A stretch of 64,000 bases of DNA from Novosphingobium arvoryzae (lineage in GTDB: Bacteria; Pseudomonadota; Alphaproteobacteria; Sphingomonadales; Sphingomonadaceae): contig NZ_BMZD01000001.1 in the NCBI RefSeq assembly GCF_014652615.1, positions 598,380 to 662,379 of the forward strand, in the 5' to 3' direction. Below are positions 22,290-30,383 of the stretch, piece after piece. The position numbers and the translations under genes are program-made. The first letter of the stretch is position 1. Each line of letters opens with the position of its first letter. The notes below the pieces were generated by a model. It made no database searches and had not been told where the DNA came from. It saw only the letters and a list, made by a program, of their open reading frames with translations.

Positions 22290-24224
22290 GTGACCGATAG
22301 CGGGCTACTTTTTGGAGATCGATTTCTCGCGAGCTATGCGGGACAAATTATCACTGATCCATCAACCGCTATTGTCGAGCTTGTCGCAAACGCGTGGGAC
22401 GCACATGCCACGCGGGTGGACATCGATTGGCCACGTGTGGGACGTCCATTTCGGATTCGTGACAACGGTGAAGGCATGCGCGCTCAGGATTTCATGCTTC
22501 GCTGGCGAATGCTTAACTACAACAGACTGGAGGCACAGGGCTCCCGGAGTATTCCGCCGGCTGATTTAGAGAATGCCGCGCCGCGTACCGTACACGGTAA
22601 AAACGGAAAGGGGCGCCATGCTGCATTCTTATTTGGAGATCCCTATCGGGTCCGTACTTGGCGTGATGGCAAGGAACACACCTTTGTTGTGTCACGCTGC
22701 CGGACCATGGAGAGGCCTTTTGATGTTGAACAAGTCGACATTTCGAAGGACGTAAATGGACATGGAACGGAGATTACGGGGGGCGAAACGCCGCTTGGCT
22801 TGAATGCTGACCAGGTGCGCGAAATCATCGGCTCGCGTTTTCTGACCGACCCAGCATTCGTTGTGAGCGTGGACGGAGTGCCCGTTACTTTCGAAGACCT
22901 TTCGCAGGAGAAGATGGCCTGGTCAGACGTAGACGTGCCAGGCTTTGGTGTCGCCAAAGTCCTAATGATAGACGCTCAGAAGGCGGACAAAACCACACGG
23001 CAGCATGGCATCGCCTGGTGGGTAAATAAGCGCCTTGTTGGTGAAATCGGGTGGCGCGGCAACGATCTGATTACTGTCATCGATGGGCGTACAAGCGAGG
23101 CAAAACGTTTTACATTCATCGTTCTGGCCGATTTTCTGGAGAAGTCTGTGAAGGCCGATTGGTCCGATTTCGATTCAGATGACGATGCGTGGAAGCAAGC
23201 CCGAAACCTAGTGATCGAGCATATTCGCAATCTTGTCAGACACGCAATTTCTAGCCGCCGTGCGGAGATTAAGGCCGAAGTGCACGAGCGTATTGACGGC
23301 TACTCGCGTGGACTGCCGCCACTGAGTCGAGAGCGGGTAAATGAGTTCGTTGAACAGGTCGCTGATCGATGTCCGAACCTTAGCGGGGACGAGCTGACCC
23401 AAGTTGCTGGAATACTTGCGAACCTTGAAGCTTCATCCTCCAAGTACTCGCTGATAGGAAAGCTGCACGACCTTCCGCCCGGGGATCTCGATGCACTCAA
23501 CCAATTGTTGACTGACTGGACTCTGCGGGTGGCCAAAGACGCGTTGGATCAAATCCAAACACGGCTGAAACTGGTCCGGCAGATGCACGAGACTCTGCGA
23601 GACGAGACGGCTGATGAGGTCCGGGATTTGCAGCCGCTATTTGAGCGCTCTTTATGGGTATTCGGGCCAGAATACGAGTCGATCGAGTTCACGTCCAACA
23701 TGGCAATGGCGACGGTAATCACGAAACTTTTCAAAGGGGATGTCGGGGCTGCGGAGGTAAAGCCGACGCGAAACCGCCCTGATTTTGCGATCCTCCCGGA
23801 CAGCAGCATTGGGTTTTATAGCCGTCCATCGTACGGTCGCGACGACGGGGAACCGGATCAGATTGAACATTTGGTGATCGTCGAATTGAAGCGGCCGGGT
23901 GTAGTGATTCGAGACGAACAGATGGAGCAGGCGAGCAAATATGCACGCGAGCTCCTTCGGTTGGGCTACATATCATCATCGACAGCTGTGACGTGCTTTG
24001 TGCTTGGGACGCGCTTGGACATGGTAAACTGGGAGCCCATCGTTCAAGGCAAGGTCATAACCAAAGGTATGATCTTTGAGAACTTCATCAAACGAGCAGA
24101 ACGTCGAATGCTTAATCTATATGATGCACTCAAGGCGGCGCCGTTCTTGAATGAGGCTGAAGTTGAGAGCTTCATAAATCCCCCCAGACCGGAGCAACCA
24201 TCGCTTGTCGAAGGCGTAGCTTGA
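22290..24224 (+). CDS. GHKL ATPase fused to a PD-(D/E)xK (Shedu-like) nuclease domain; putative defence protein
   Basis: The 644-residue protein starts at GTG 22290, behind a strong GAGGGGAGG ribosome binding site. The N-terminal part is a GHKL ATPase: N box ELVANAWDA (E30, N34, D37), G1 box DNGEG (58-62) and G2 box GKNGKGRHAAF (103-113). A helical middle (about 280-440) leads to a C-terminal region with FERSLWVFG, RPDF (D498), VELKR (E532, K534) and QMEQASKYA. This is a PD-(D/E)xK nuclease pattern resembling the DUF4263 domain of the anti-phage protein Shedu. Base composition and codon use are less GC-rich than in the neighbours, indicating acquisition. The role is inferred. Confidence 0.72.
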   Translation: MTDSGLLFGDRFLASYAGQIITDPSTAIVELVANAWDAHATRVDIDWPRVGRPFRIRDNGEGMRAQDFMLRWRMLNYNRLEAQGSRSIPPADLENAAPRTVHGKNGKGRHAAFLFGDPYRVRTWRDGKEHTFVVSRCRTMERPFDVEQVDISKDVNGHGTEITGGETPLGLNADQVREIIGSRFLTDPAFVVSVDGVPVTFEDLSQEKMAWSDVDVPGFGVAKVLMIDAQKADKTTRQHGIAWWVNKRLVGEIGWRGNDLITVIDGRTSEAKRFTFIVLADFLEKSVKADWSDFDSDDDAWKQARNLVIEHIRNLVRHAISSRRAEIKAEVHERIDGYSRGLPPLSRERVNEFVEQVADRCPNLSGDELTQVAGILANLEASSSKYSLIGKLHDLPPGDLDALNQLLTDWTLRVAKDALDQIQTRLKLVRQMHETLRDETADEVRDLQPLFERSLWVFGPEYESIEFTSNMAMATVITKLFKGDVGAAEVKPTRNRPDFAILPDSSIGFYSRPSYGRDDGEPDQIEHLVIVELKRPGVVIRDEQMEQASKYARELLRLGYISSSTAVTCFVLGTRLDMVNWEPIVQGKVITKGMIFENFIKRAERRMLNLYDALKAAPFLNEAEVESFINPPRPEQPSLVEGVA

Positions 24225-24237
24225 GAAGTGAAAGCGG

Positions 24238-24262
24238 GACCCCGGATCAGGTCCGGGGTGAC
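24238..24262. repeat. REP-like palindrome
   Basis: The segment contains arms ACCCCGGA / TCCGGGGT around TCAGG (24239-24259) followed by GAC. Extragenic palindromes of this form are common in sphingomonads. It lies 14 bases behind the putative defence gene and may also act as a weak transcription stop. Confidence 0.7.
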
Positions 24263-24327
24263 GGTGTGTTTGGGGGTGGGGCGGCTTTGGGCTTGTTGGG
24301 GTGCGGGCTTAAGGGTGGCATAAACCC

Positions 24328-25551
24328 CTACCCAAACCCCCGCTCCAAAAACCGCTCCGCCAGTCCGGCCAGCAGCGCCGCGCCTTGGGGCAGGACGGTT
24401 TCGTCCAGCAGCATCCGGGTGGAGTGGATGCCACAGCATTGGGTCCAGTCCTCGCCTTCGTGCGAGACGCCCAGGAACAGCATCGCGCCGGGGACCTGTT
24501 CCAGCACATAGGAAAAGTCTTCCGCACCCATGATCGGGCGTTCCAGCCGCCGCCAGGCGGGCGGGCCGAACAGATCGGTCACGGCGGCTTCGGCCAGGTC
24601 GACCGCGCGGGGGTCGCAGATGGTGACGGGGAAGCCTTCCTCGATCACCACGTCCGCGCTGAGGCCGTGGGCGCTGGCGATGCCGGTGGCGAGTTGCTGC
24701 ACCGCCGCGTGGAGCCGCGCGCGGTGGCGGGGGGAGAGGGTGCGCATCGTGCCTTTCAGCTTCGCGAAGTCGGCAATGACGTTGTGCGCGGTGCCGCCCT
24801 CGATCCGGGCGATGGTGACGACCACGGGGTCGTGCGCGTCGAACTGGCGGGTGACGAGCGCTTGCAGCGCGGTGACGATCTCGCACGCCACGGGCACCGG
24901 ATCGTGCGCCTGATGCGGCATCGAGGCATGGCCGCCCGCGCCGCGCACGGTAATCTCCAGCTGGTCCGCCGCCGCCATCAGCGGCCCGGCCTTGCCCGTC
25001 ACCAGCCCGTGCGGGGCGTTGGGCATGACGTGCAGGGCAAAGGCGGCATCGGGCAGCGGCCCATGCGCGCCGCCGCCGAGCAACCCGTCATCCAGCATGA
25101 AGCGCGCGCCGTGGTGCCCTTCCTCGCCCGGCTGGAACATGAACCGCACTTCGCCGCGCAAGCTATCGCGCCGCGCGCAGAGCAGCCGCGCCGCGCCGGC
25201 CAGCATCGCGGTGTGGGCATCGTGTCCGCAGGCGTGCATCGTGCCGGGGATGGTGGAGGCGAAGGGCAGGCCGGTTTCCTCCGGCATGGGCAGCGCGTCC
25301 ATGTCGCCGCGCAGCAGGACGCTGCGGCCTGAACCGGCGGTGCCTTTCAGCGTGGCGACGAGGCCGGTGGTGGAGGGGCCTTCCCGCCACTCCAGCGGCA
25401 GGCCCGCCAGCGCGGCGCGGACCTTGTCGCGCGTCAGCGGCGTGTGGAGGCCCAGCTCCGGCTCGGCATGGATCGCGCGGCGCAGGGCGGTGAGGTCATC
25501 CGCGATGGTGCGGGCGGCTTCAAGCAGGGGAGAGGTCAGCATGGGCGGCAT
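24328..25551 (-). CDS. M20-family amidohydrolase (hippurate / N-acyl-amino-acid hydrolase type)
   Basis: The 407-residue protein belongs to the M20D group: LLRGDMDALPMPE, HACGHDAHTAMLAGAA, FQPGEEGHHGARFML and a late MGAEDFSYVLEQVPGAMLFLG. These provide the metal-binding Cys, His and Glu residues. Such enzymes remove acyl groups from amino acids or amides (hippurate, IAA-amino acids). The N-terminal start at ATG 25551 gives a family-like length. It stands alone on the minus strand. Confidence 0.9.
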   Translation of the reverse strand: MPPMLTSPLLEAARTIADDLTALRRAIHAEPELGLHTPLTRDKVRAALAGLPLEWREGPSTTGLVATLKGTAGSGRSVLLRGDMDALPMPEETGLPFASTIPGTMHACGHDAHTAMLAGAARLLCARRDSLRGEVRFMFQPGEEGHHGARFMLDDGLLGGGAHGPLPDAAFALHVMPNAPHGLVTGKAGPLMAAADQLEITVRGAGGHASMPHQAHDPVPVACEIVTALQALVTRQFDAHDPVVVTIARIEGGTAHNVIADFAKLKGTMRTLSPRHRARLHAAVQQLATGIASAHGLSADVVIEEGFPVTICDPRAVDLAEAAVTDLFGPPAWRRLERPIMGAEDFSYVLEQVPGAMLFLGVSHEGEDWTQCCGIHSTRMLLDETVLPQGAALLAGLAERFLERGFG

Positions 25552-25594
25552 GATAGCCGCCCTTGCCCGCCTGTCGAGAGATCAGGCCCTGAAA

Positions 25595-26509
25595 TCAGGC
25601 GTCAATCTTCACCGCGATCCGCCGCGCCGCCGCGTTGTGGGCCAGCACCGACACCACCAGCAGCGCGTTCAGCACCAGCGACTGATAGAGCATGTACCAC
25701 ACCGGGCTGCCCGCGAACATCGACAGCCCCAGCACGATCGCGCGCGGGTTCGGCCCCAGGATCTTGCACAGCAGCAGCAGCGGCGGCGCTTCGGCGCGGA
25801 CGGCGGCGGCGATGGTGTCCAGCCGCGCGCGGTCCCCCGCCGCGGCCGAAACCGCCGCGTCGATCCGCAAGGCGTCCGGCGTCATCCCGCTGGCAACATT
25901 GAGATAGGCCGAGACGAGGCCGGAAAACATCGTGCGCGAGGTCGCCGAATCCTGCGAGCCATGCGAATGGCGCAGCCAGGGCGTGCCATAGACCCACCAC
26001 TGGTACTGGCGGCGCTGCACCTCGACATGGTTGGCCTGCACCGCGTGGCTGATGCCCGCGAACACGATCAGGCCCCACGCCATCCCGCCGCTGAACGTGC
26101 CGCCGGTGCCCGACAGCCACCAGCCCAGCACCAGGTAGAGCACGATATGGCTGAGGTAATCGCACAGCCCGTCCACCATCTCGCCAATCGGGCTGGACCG
26201 CCCGGTCAGCCGCGCAAGATCGCCGTCGGCCCCGTCGACCACGTGCCAGCCCATGTGCAGCGCCATGCCCAGCGCCGCCGAAATCGGATAGGGCAGGCTG
26301 GTGTAGGCAATCGACGCCGCGATCACCATCAGCGCGCCGAACACCGACACCATGTTGGGCGTCAGCGGCGTATGCGCCAGCCGCCGCGCCAGCTGCCAGG
26401 CCAGCGGATGATAAAGGTAGTGGTTAAGCGGGTCCTGCAATTCCCGCGGACGCTGTGGGCGCTGGGGTGCGCCCACGGGTGGTTGTGCCGCTCCGGCTGA
26501 TCCTGCCAC
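25595..26509 (-). CDS. CDP-alcohol phosphatidyltransferase family membrane protein
   Basis: The 304-residue protein has six or more membrane helices and the catalytic signature DGADGDLARLTGRSSPIGEMVDGLCD (D..DG..AR........G...D...D). It would transfer a phospho-alcohol group from a CDP-linked donor. It is divergent from the second enzyme of the same family at 26673, with the inositol-phosphate genes beyond, so a role in synthesis of an inositol-containing lipid or related molecule is likely. The exact substrates are unknown. Confidence 0.85.
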   Translation of the reverse strand: MAGSAGAAQPPVGAPQRPQRPRELQDPLNHYLYHPLAWQLARRLAHTPLTPNMVSVFGALMVIAASIAYTSLPYPISAALGMALHMGWHVVDGADGDLARLTGRSSPIGEMVDGLCDYLSHIVLYLVLGWWLSGTGGTFSGGMAWGLIVFAGISHAVQANHVEVQRRQYQWWVYGTPWLRHSHGSQDSATSRTMFSGLVSAYLNVASGMTPDALRIDAAVSAAAGDRARLDTIAAAVRAEAPPLLLLCKILGPNPRAIVLGLSMFAGSPVWYMLYQSLVLNALLVVSVLAHNAAARRIAVKIDA

Positions 26510-26672
26510 GTTTGCCCCGTGTTGTTGTGCCCGCCCGCCCCTTGGCGAGCGCCTTGTGCGCCCTTATATGCCGTTCGGTCGCCAGCAACAGTGTCTCGCG
26601 CGGTTTTCGCCGCAATTAATTGCAGTCTGACCAGCCGCAAAGGACTGAACGATCAAGACCACGGCCCTCCTC

Positions 26673-27683
26673 GTGTTCGCCGATGCTCCGGTGGCGCATC
26701 AGTTGGTGGCCGGCCTGCCCCTTGCCGCGCGGGCGGTTCGCACTGCTGCCGAGGGCGGATATTCCCACATCGTGATAACCGCGCCGGCCCCCTGGCAGCC
26801 CGGCGCGGAACTGCAGGCCGAGGTCGCCCGGCTCGCCGCAGGCGCGGTTGTTGAATTCATGGACGAGGCACAGGCCCTGGCCGCCCACCCCGCCGCGCAC
26901 GCGCTGCCCGGCATGGCGCTGGCCGGAGGCACGCTGCCTGCCCCGGCCGCCCCGGCAGGCATCGCCAGCCTGCGCACCGCTGGCGAATCGCTTGCCGAGC
27001 TGGAACGGCGAATCGTGCGGCAGACGGCCAAGGCGGGCGACGGGATCATTTCCCGCCACATCAACCGTCCGATTTCCCAATCGATCTCGCGCCGCCTGCT
27101 CAGGCTGGCCTGGATCCGCCCGGTACACGCCACCTGGGGCACTGCGCTTCTGGCCGTGGCGATGCTTGCGGCATTGCTGCTGGGGACGCGCGGCGGGTTG
27201 ATCGCGGGCGCGCTGCTGTTCCAGGCTGCCTCGATCTTCGACGGCGTCGATGGCGAGATCGCCCGCGCCACGTTCCGCTCCAGCCCGCAGGGCGCGCGGC
27301 TCGACAGCCTGATCGATGCGGCTACCAACTTCGCCTGCATTGGCGGAGTTGCGTGGAATTTGCAGCTTCAGGGCATCACTGACGCAGCCCTGGCGGGGGC
27401 AGCCGGACTGGCCATGCTGGTCACCGGGCTGACCGTGATCGGGCTGCGCAGCAGGCACGGCAAGGAAGGCTTGACGTTCAACGCGGTTAAGGTCCACTTC
27501 AGCCAGCGCCGCTCACGCGTGATGGAATGGCTGACCTGGCTGACCATGCGCGATTTCTTCGCGTTTGCCGGGGCGGTTCTGATCGTGGCGGGGCTGGCCA
27601 GCTTCGCCTTGTATGCATTTGCCATCGTCGCGGCGGGTTGGCTGGTTGTCGTCATCGCGGTGATGGCCCGTCATTCAGCTTGA
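26673..27683 (+). CDS. CDP-alcohol phosphatidyltransferase with nucleotidyltransferase-like N-terminus (DIPP-synthase-like)
   Basis: The protein of about 336 residues has a roughly 120-residue N-terminal part resembling a shortened nucleotidyltransferase fold (HQLVAGLPLAARAVRTAAEGGYSHIVITAP). A membrane domain with FDGVDGEIARATFRSSPQGARLDSLIDAATN follows, the signature of this family. The arrangement recalls bifunctional inositol-phosphate cytidylyltransferase / DIPP synthases. GTG 26673 is the first standard start, but an AAAGGA ribosome binding site at 26638-26643 is better placed for 26652, where ATC begins IKTTALLVFADAP. The true start may be there. Confidence 0.8.
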   Translation: MFADAPVAHQLVAGLPLAARAVRTAAEGGYSHIVITAPAPWQPGAELQAEVARLAAGAVVEFMDEAQALAAHPAAHALPGMALAGGTLPAPAAPAGIASLRTAGESLAELERRIVRQTAKAGDGIISRHINRPISQSISRRLLRLAWIRPVHATWGTALLAVAMLAALLLGTRGGLIAGALLFQAASIFDGVDGEIARATFRSSPQGARLDSLIDAATNFACIGGVAWNLQLQGITDAALAGAAGLAMLVTGLTVIGLRSRHGKEGLTFNAVKVHFSQRRSRVMEWLTWLTMRDFFAFAGAVLIVAGLASFALYAFAIVAAGWLVVVIAVMARHSA

Positions 27684-27776
27684 CGCGCGCTAAACTTCTT
27701 GCTTTTGGCGCGCGATTTCACAATGAGGCGGGTTTCGCGGAAACTCGCAGTTTCGTTCGGAAGGGATCGAACCAAA

Positions 27777-28877
27777 ATGAAGCCTATCAAGGTCGCCATC
27801 ATCGGTGTGGGCAACTGCGCCAGCTCGCTGGTGCAGGGCGTTGCCTATTACCGCCAGAACAATTCGTCGGAAGGTCTGATCCACGACAAGATCGGCGGCT
27901 ATGGCGCTGGTGATGCAGAGTTCGTGCTCGGCATCGATGTCGACGCCCGCAAGGTGGGCAAGGACATCGCCGAAGCGATATTCGCCCAGCCGAACAACAC
28001 CACCGTGTTCATGCCCAACGTTCCCGCCACCGGCGCGAAGGTGATCATGGGCCGCGTGTCGGACGGCGTTGCCCCGCACATGACCACGGTCGGTGAAAAG
28101 GGCTTCATCGTGGCCGACGCGCCCGAAGCGACCAAGGAAGGCATCATCGCCGCCCTCAAGGACAGCGGCGCCGAAGTGCTGCTGAACTTCCTGCCGGTCG
28201 GTTCGCAGGAAGCCACCGAATTCTACATGGAATGCGCGCTAGAAGCTAAGGTTGCGGTCGTGAACTGCATGCCGGTGTTCATCGCCAGCCGTCCGGAATG
28301 GGAAGCCCGCTTCCGCGCTGCCGGCGTGCCGATCGTGGGCGACGACATCAAGGCCCAGGTTGGCGCCACGATCGTCCACCGCGTGCTGTCCAGCCTGTTC
28401 GCCGCCCGCGGCGTGACGGTTGAGCGCACCTATCAGCTCAACACCGGCGGCAACACCGACTTCATGAACATGCTGGATCGCCAGCGCCTGGGTTCGAAGA
28501 AGGAATCGAAGACCGAAGCAGTGCAGGCGATGCTTGCCACCCGCCTCGAGGACGAGAACATCCACGTCGGCCCGTCCGACTATGTTCCCTGGCAGAAGGA
28601 CAACAAGCTGTGCTTCCTGCGCCTGGAAGGCAACCAGTGGGGCAACGTTCCGATGAACCTGGAACTGCGCCTGTCGGTGGAAGACAGCCCGAACTCGGCC
28701 GCGTGCGTGATGGATGCGATCCGTTGCTGCAAGGTCGCGCTGGAGCGTGGCGAGGGCGGCGCCCTGATCGGTCCGTCGGCCTACTTCTGCAAGCACCCGC
28801 CGGAGCAGTTCAACGATGACGTTGCTGCCCAGATGGTGGACGAATACGCTGCGGTTGCGCCGCTGGCCGCTGAATAA
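27777..28877 (+). CDS. ino1: Inositol-3-phosphate synthase
   Basis: The 366-residue protein is of the short bacterial/archaeal inositol-1-phosphate synthase type. It begins with a Rossmann motif (KVAIIGVGNCASSLVQG) and contains VGDDIKAQVGATIVHR and YQLNTGGNTDFMNMLD, typical of the family. It converts glucose 6-phosphate to inositol phosphate with NAD+. The ATG at 27777 is chosen; upstream in-frame residues do not fit. It is flanked by a CDP-alcohol transferase and a nucleotidyltransferase that could use its product. A strong terminator follows. Confidence 0.93.
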   Translation: MKPIKVAIIGVGNCASSLVQGVAYYRQNNSSEGLIHDKIGGYGAGDAEFVLGIDVDARKVGKDIAEAIFAQPNNTTVFMPNVPATGAKVIMGRVSDGVAPHMTTVGEKGFIVADAPEATKEGIIAALKDSGAEVLLNFLPVGSQEATEFYMECALEAKVAVVNCMPVFIASRPEWEARFRAAGVPIVGDDIKAQVGATIVHRVLSSLFAARGVTVERTYQLNTGGNTDFMNMLDRQRLGSKKESKTEAVQAMLATRLEDENIHVGPSDYVPWQKDNKLCFLRLEGNQWGNVPMNLELRLSVEDSPNSAACVMDAIRCCKVALERGEGGALIGPSAYFCKHPPEQFNDDVAAQMVDEYAAVAPLAAE

Positions 28878-28903
28878 GCGCGCGGTCTAACTGACGCACA
28901 CTG

Positions 28904-28946
28904 GCGGCGCCGGTCGGTTCAGGCTGACCGGCGCCGCTGTGTTTTT
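28904..28946 (+). terminator. Rho-independent terminator after the inositol phosphate synthase gene
   Basis: A perfect 12-bp stem (GCGGCGCCGGTC / GACCGGCGCCGC) with a 10-base loop is followed by TGTGTTTTT. It ends transcription 27 bases after the stop codon. Confidence 0.85.
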
Positions 28947-28974
28947 GAGCCTTCCGGAACCTGAAAGCCCCATC

Positions 28975-29709
28975 ATGGACGCCCTGATCATTGCCGCCGG
29001 CTTTGGCAGCCGCCTGCGCGACATTTCCGATTCAAAGCCGATGACGCCGATTGCCGGCATCCCGCTGCTCGAACTGGGCGTGCGCCAGGCCAAGGCGGCG
29101 GGCGTGAAGCGGGTGGTGGTGGTGACGGGCCACGAAGCGGATCGGCTGGAAGCGGCGCTGCCCGCGCTGGCCGAACGCGCCGGGATTCCGGTAGAGGCGC
29201 AGCGCGTGGCGGATTGGTCAAAGCCCAACGGCTGGTCGGTGATGGCCGGGGCCAGCGTGATCGACGGCGATTACCTGCTGATGATGTCGGACCACATCTT
29301 TTCCGCGCCGATCCTGCGCGATCTTGCCAAGGCCGGGGGCGCGGACCGGGGCGTGACGCTGGCGATTGATCGGCGCTGCGACAATCCGTTGGTCGATCCG
29401 GATGACGCCACCTGGGTCAAGATGGACGAGGCCGGGTTCATCCGTGCCATCGGCAAGACCATTCCCGAATACGACGCGGTGGATTGCGGGGCGTTTCTGG
29501 CCACGCCGGAACTGGCGCTGGCCATCCAGGCGGCGATCGACGCCGGCCAGGCGGGCAGTCTGTCCGAAGGGATGCAGCGGCTGGCCGATGCGGGCCGCGC
29601 CGCAACGCTCGACATCGGCTCGGCATGGTGGCTGGACGTGGACGATCCGCACATGCACGCTCTCGCCGAAGCGCAGGCCCCGGCGCAACTGCCTGAAATC
29701 TACGGCTGA
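28975..29709 (+). CDS. Sugar-phosphate-type nucleotidyltransferase, probable inositol-phosphate cytidylyltransferase
   Basis: The 244-residue protein starts with the nucleotidyltransferase motif IIAAGFGSRL and contains SKPM, GHEADRLE and a metal-binding MMSDH. It is similar in size to CTP:inositol-1-phosphate cytidylyltransferase. Its position behind inositol phosphate synthase and next to two CDP-alcohol transferases suggests it makes CDP-inositol; this is inferred from context only. ATG 28975 places the motif at the N-terminus. Confidence 0.78.
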   Translation: MDALIIAAGFGSRLRDISDSKPMTPIAGIPLLELGVRQAKAAGVKRVVVVTGHEADRLEAALPALAERAGIPVEAQRVADWSKPNGWSVMAGASVIDGDYLLMMSDHIFSAPILRDLAKAGGADRGVTLAIDRRCDNPLVDPDDATWVKMDEAGFIRAIGKTIPEYDAVDCGAFLATPELALAIQAAIDAGQAGSLSEGMQRLADAGRAATLDIGSAWWLDVDDPHMHALAEAQAPAQLPEIYG

Positions 29710-29744
29710 CCGAACCGGGGTGCCCCCCCGATCCGGTCAGGCGG

Positions 29745-30257
29745 TCAGGGATACTTCATCTGGATGCGGGTGGTCAGCCCGGCCTTGGGCACGTTCAGCC
29801 GCACCGATTTGAACGTCGGCAGCCCTGCCAGCGTGGCCGGGTTATTGGAAAACCCGAACCCTTCGGCCGGAAAGCCCACACCGGTCCGGTCGAACGAGCG
29901 GTTGCCGTTTTCGTCATGGTACAGCGCCAGCGCATAGACGCCGGGTTTGGGCACGAAAATGCAGGCGCGCGTGGTGCCAGCCTGGGCATTCACCCGGCCC
30001 ACATACAACGACCCGCGCTTGACCAGGAACTTGCTGGAATCGTCGGCGTAAAGCGTCACAGCCAGCAGCCCTTCGCCGTTCTTCAGCCCTTCGGCCACGA
30101 CGTTCAGCCAGGTCTGGCTGGCAGGCCCGGTGCAGCCCGGCGGCGGGGTGGGGGTGCTTTGCGCGGCAGTGCCGGTCGCGGTCACCAGCGCGGCGGATGC
30201 CAGCGCAATCGGCGCGAATGACGCGGCCAGGGCACGCAAACCTTTCGGCATGATCAT
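29745..30257 (-). CDS. DUF2141 exported protein, second copy
   Basis: The 170-residue protein has a signal peptide (hydrophobic stretch APIALASAALVTATGTAAQ) and the DUF2141 pattern (KPGVYALALYHDENGNRSFDRTGVGFPAEGFGFSNN). ATG 30257 is chosen over GTG 30263 because an AGGA is 9 bases away. It is a paralogue of 13600-14088, which has the same HDENGNR core. The function is unknown. It is probably periplasmic. Confidence 0.82.
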   Translation of the reverse strand: MIMPKGLRALAASFAPIALASAALVTATGTAAQSTPTPPPGCTGPASQTWLNVVAEGLKNGEGLLAVTLYADDSSKFLVKRGSLYVGRVNAQAGTTRACIFVPKPGVYALALYHDENGNRSFDRTGVGFPAEGFGFSNNPATLAGLPTFKSVRLNVPKAGLTTRIQMKYP

Positions 30258-30383
30258 GGGCACTTATCCTGTCTGGAAACAGCCTCGTCCGCACGGCGAA
30301 CCAGGAGCATTCAACACATCGGCACGACGGCCGTTACCGCTCCCCAATGCGATTCGGGGCGTGAATATGGACTGAATTGGGCA

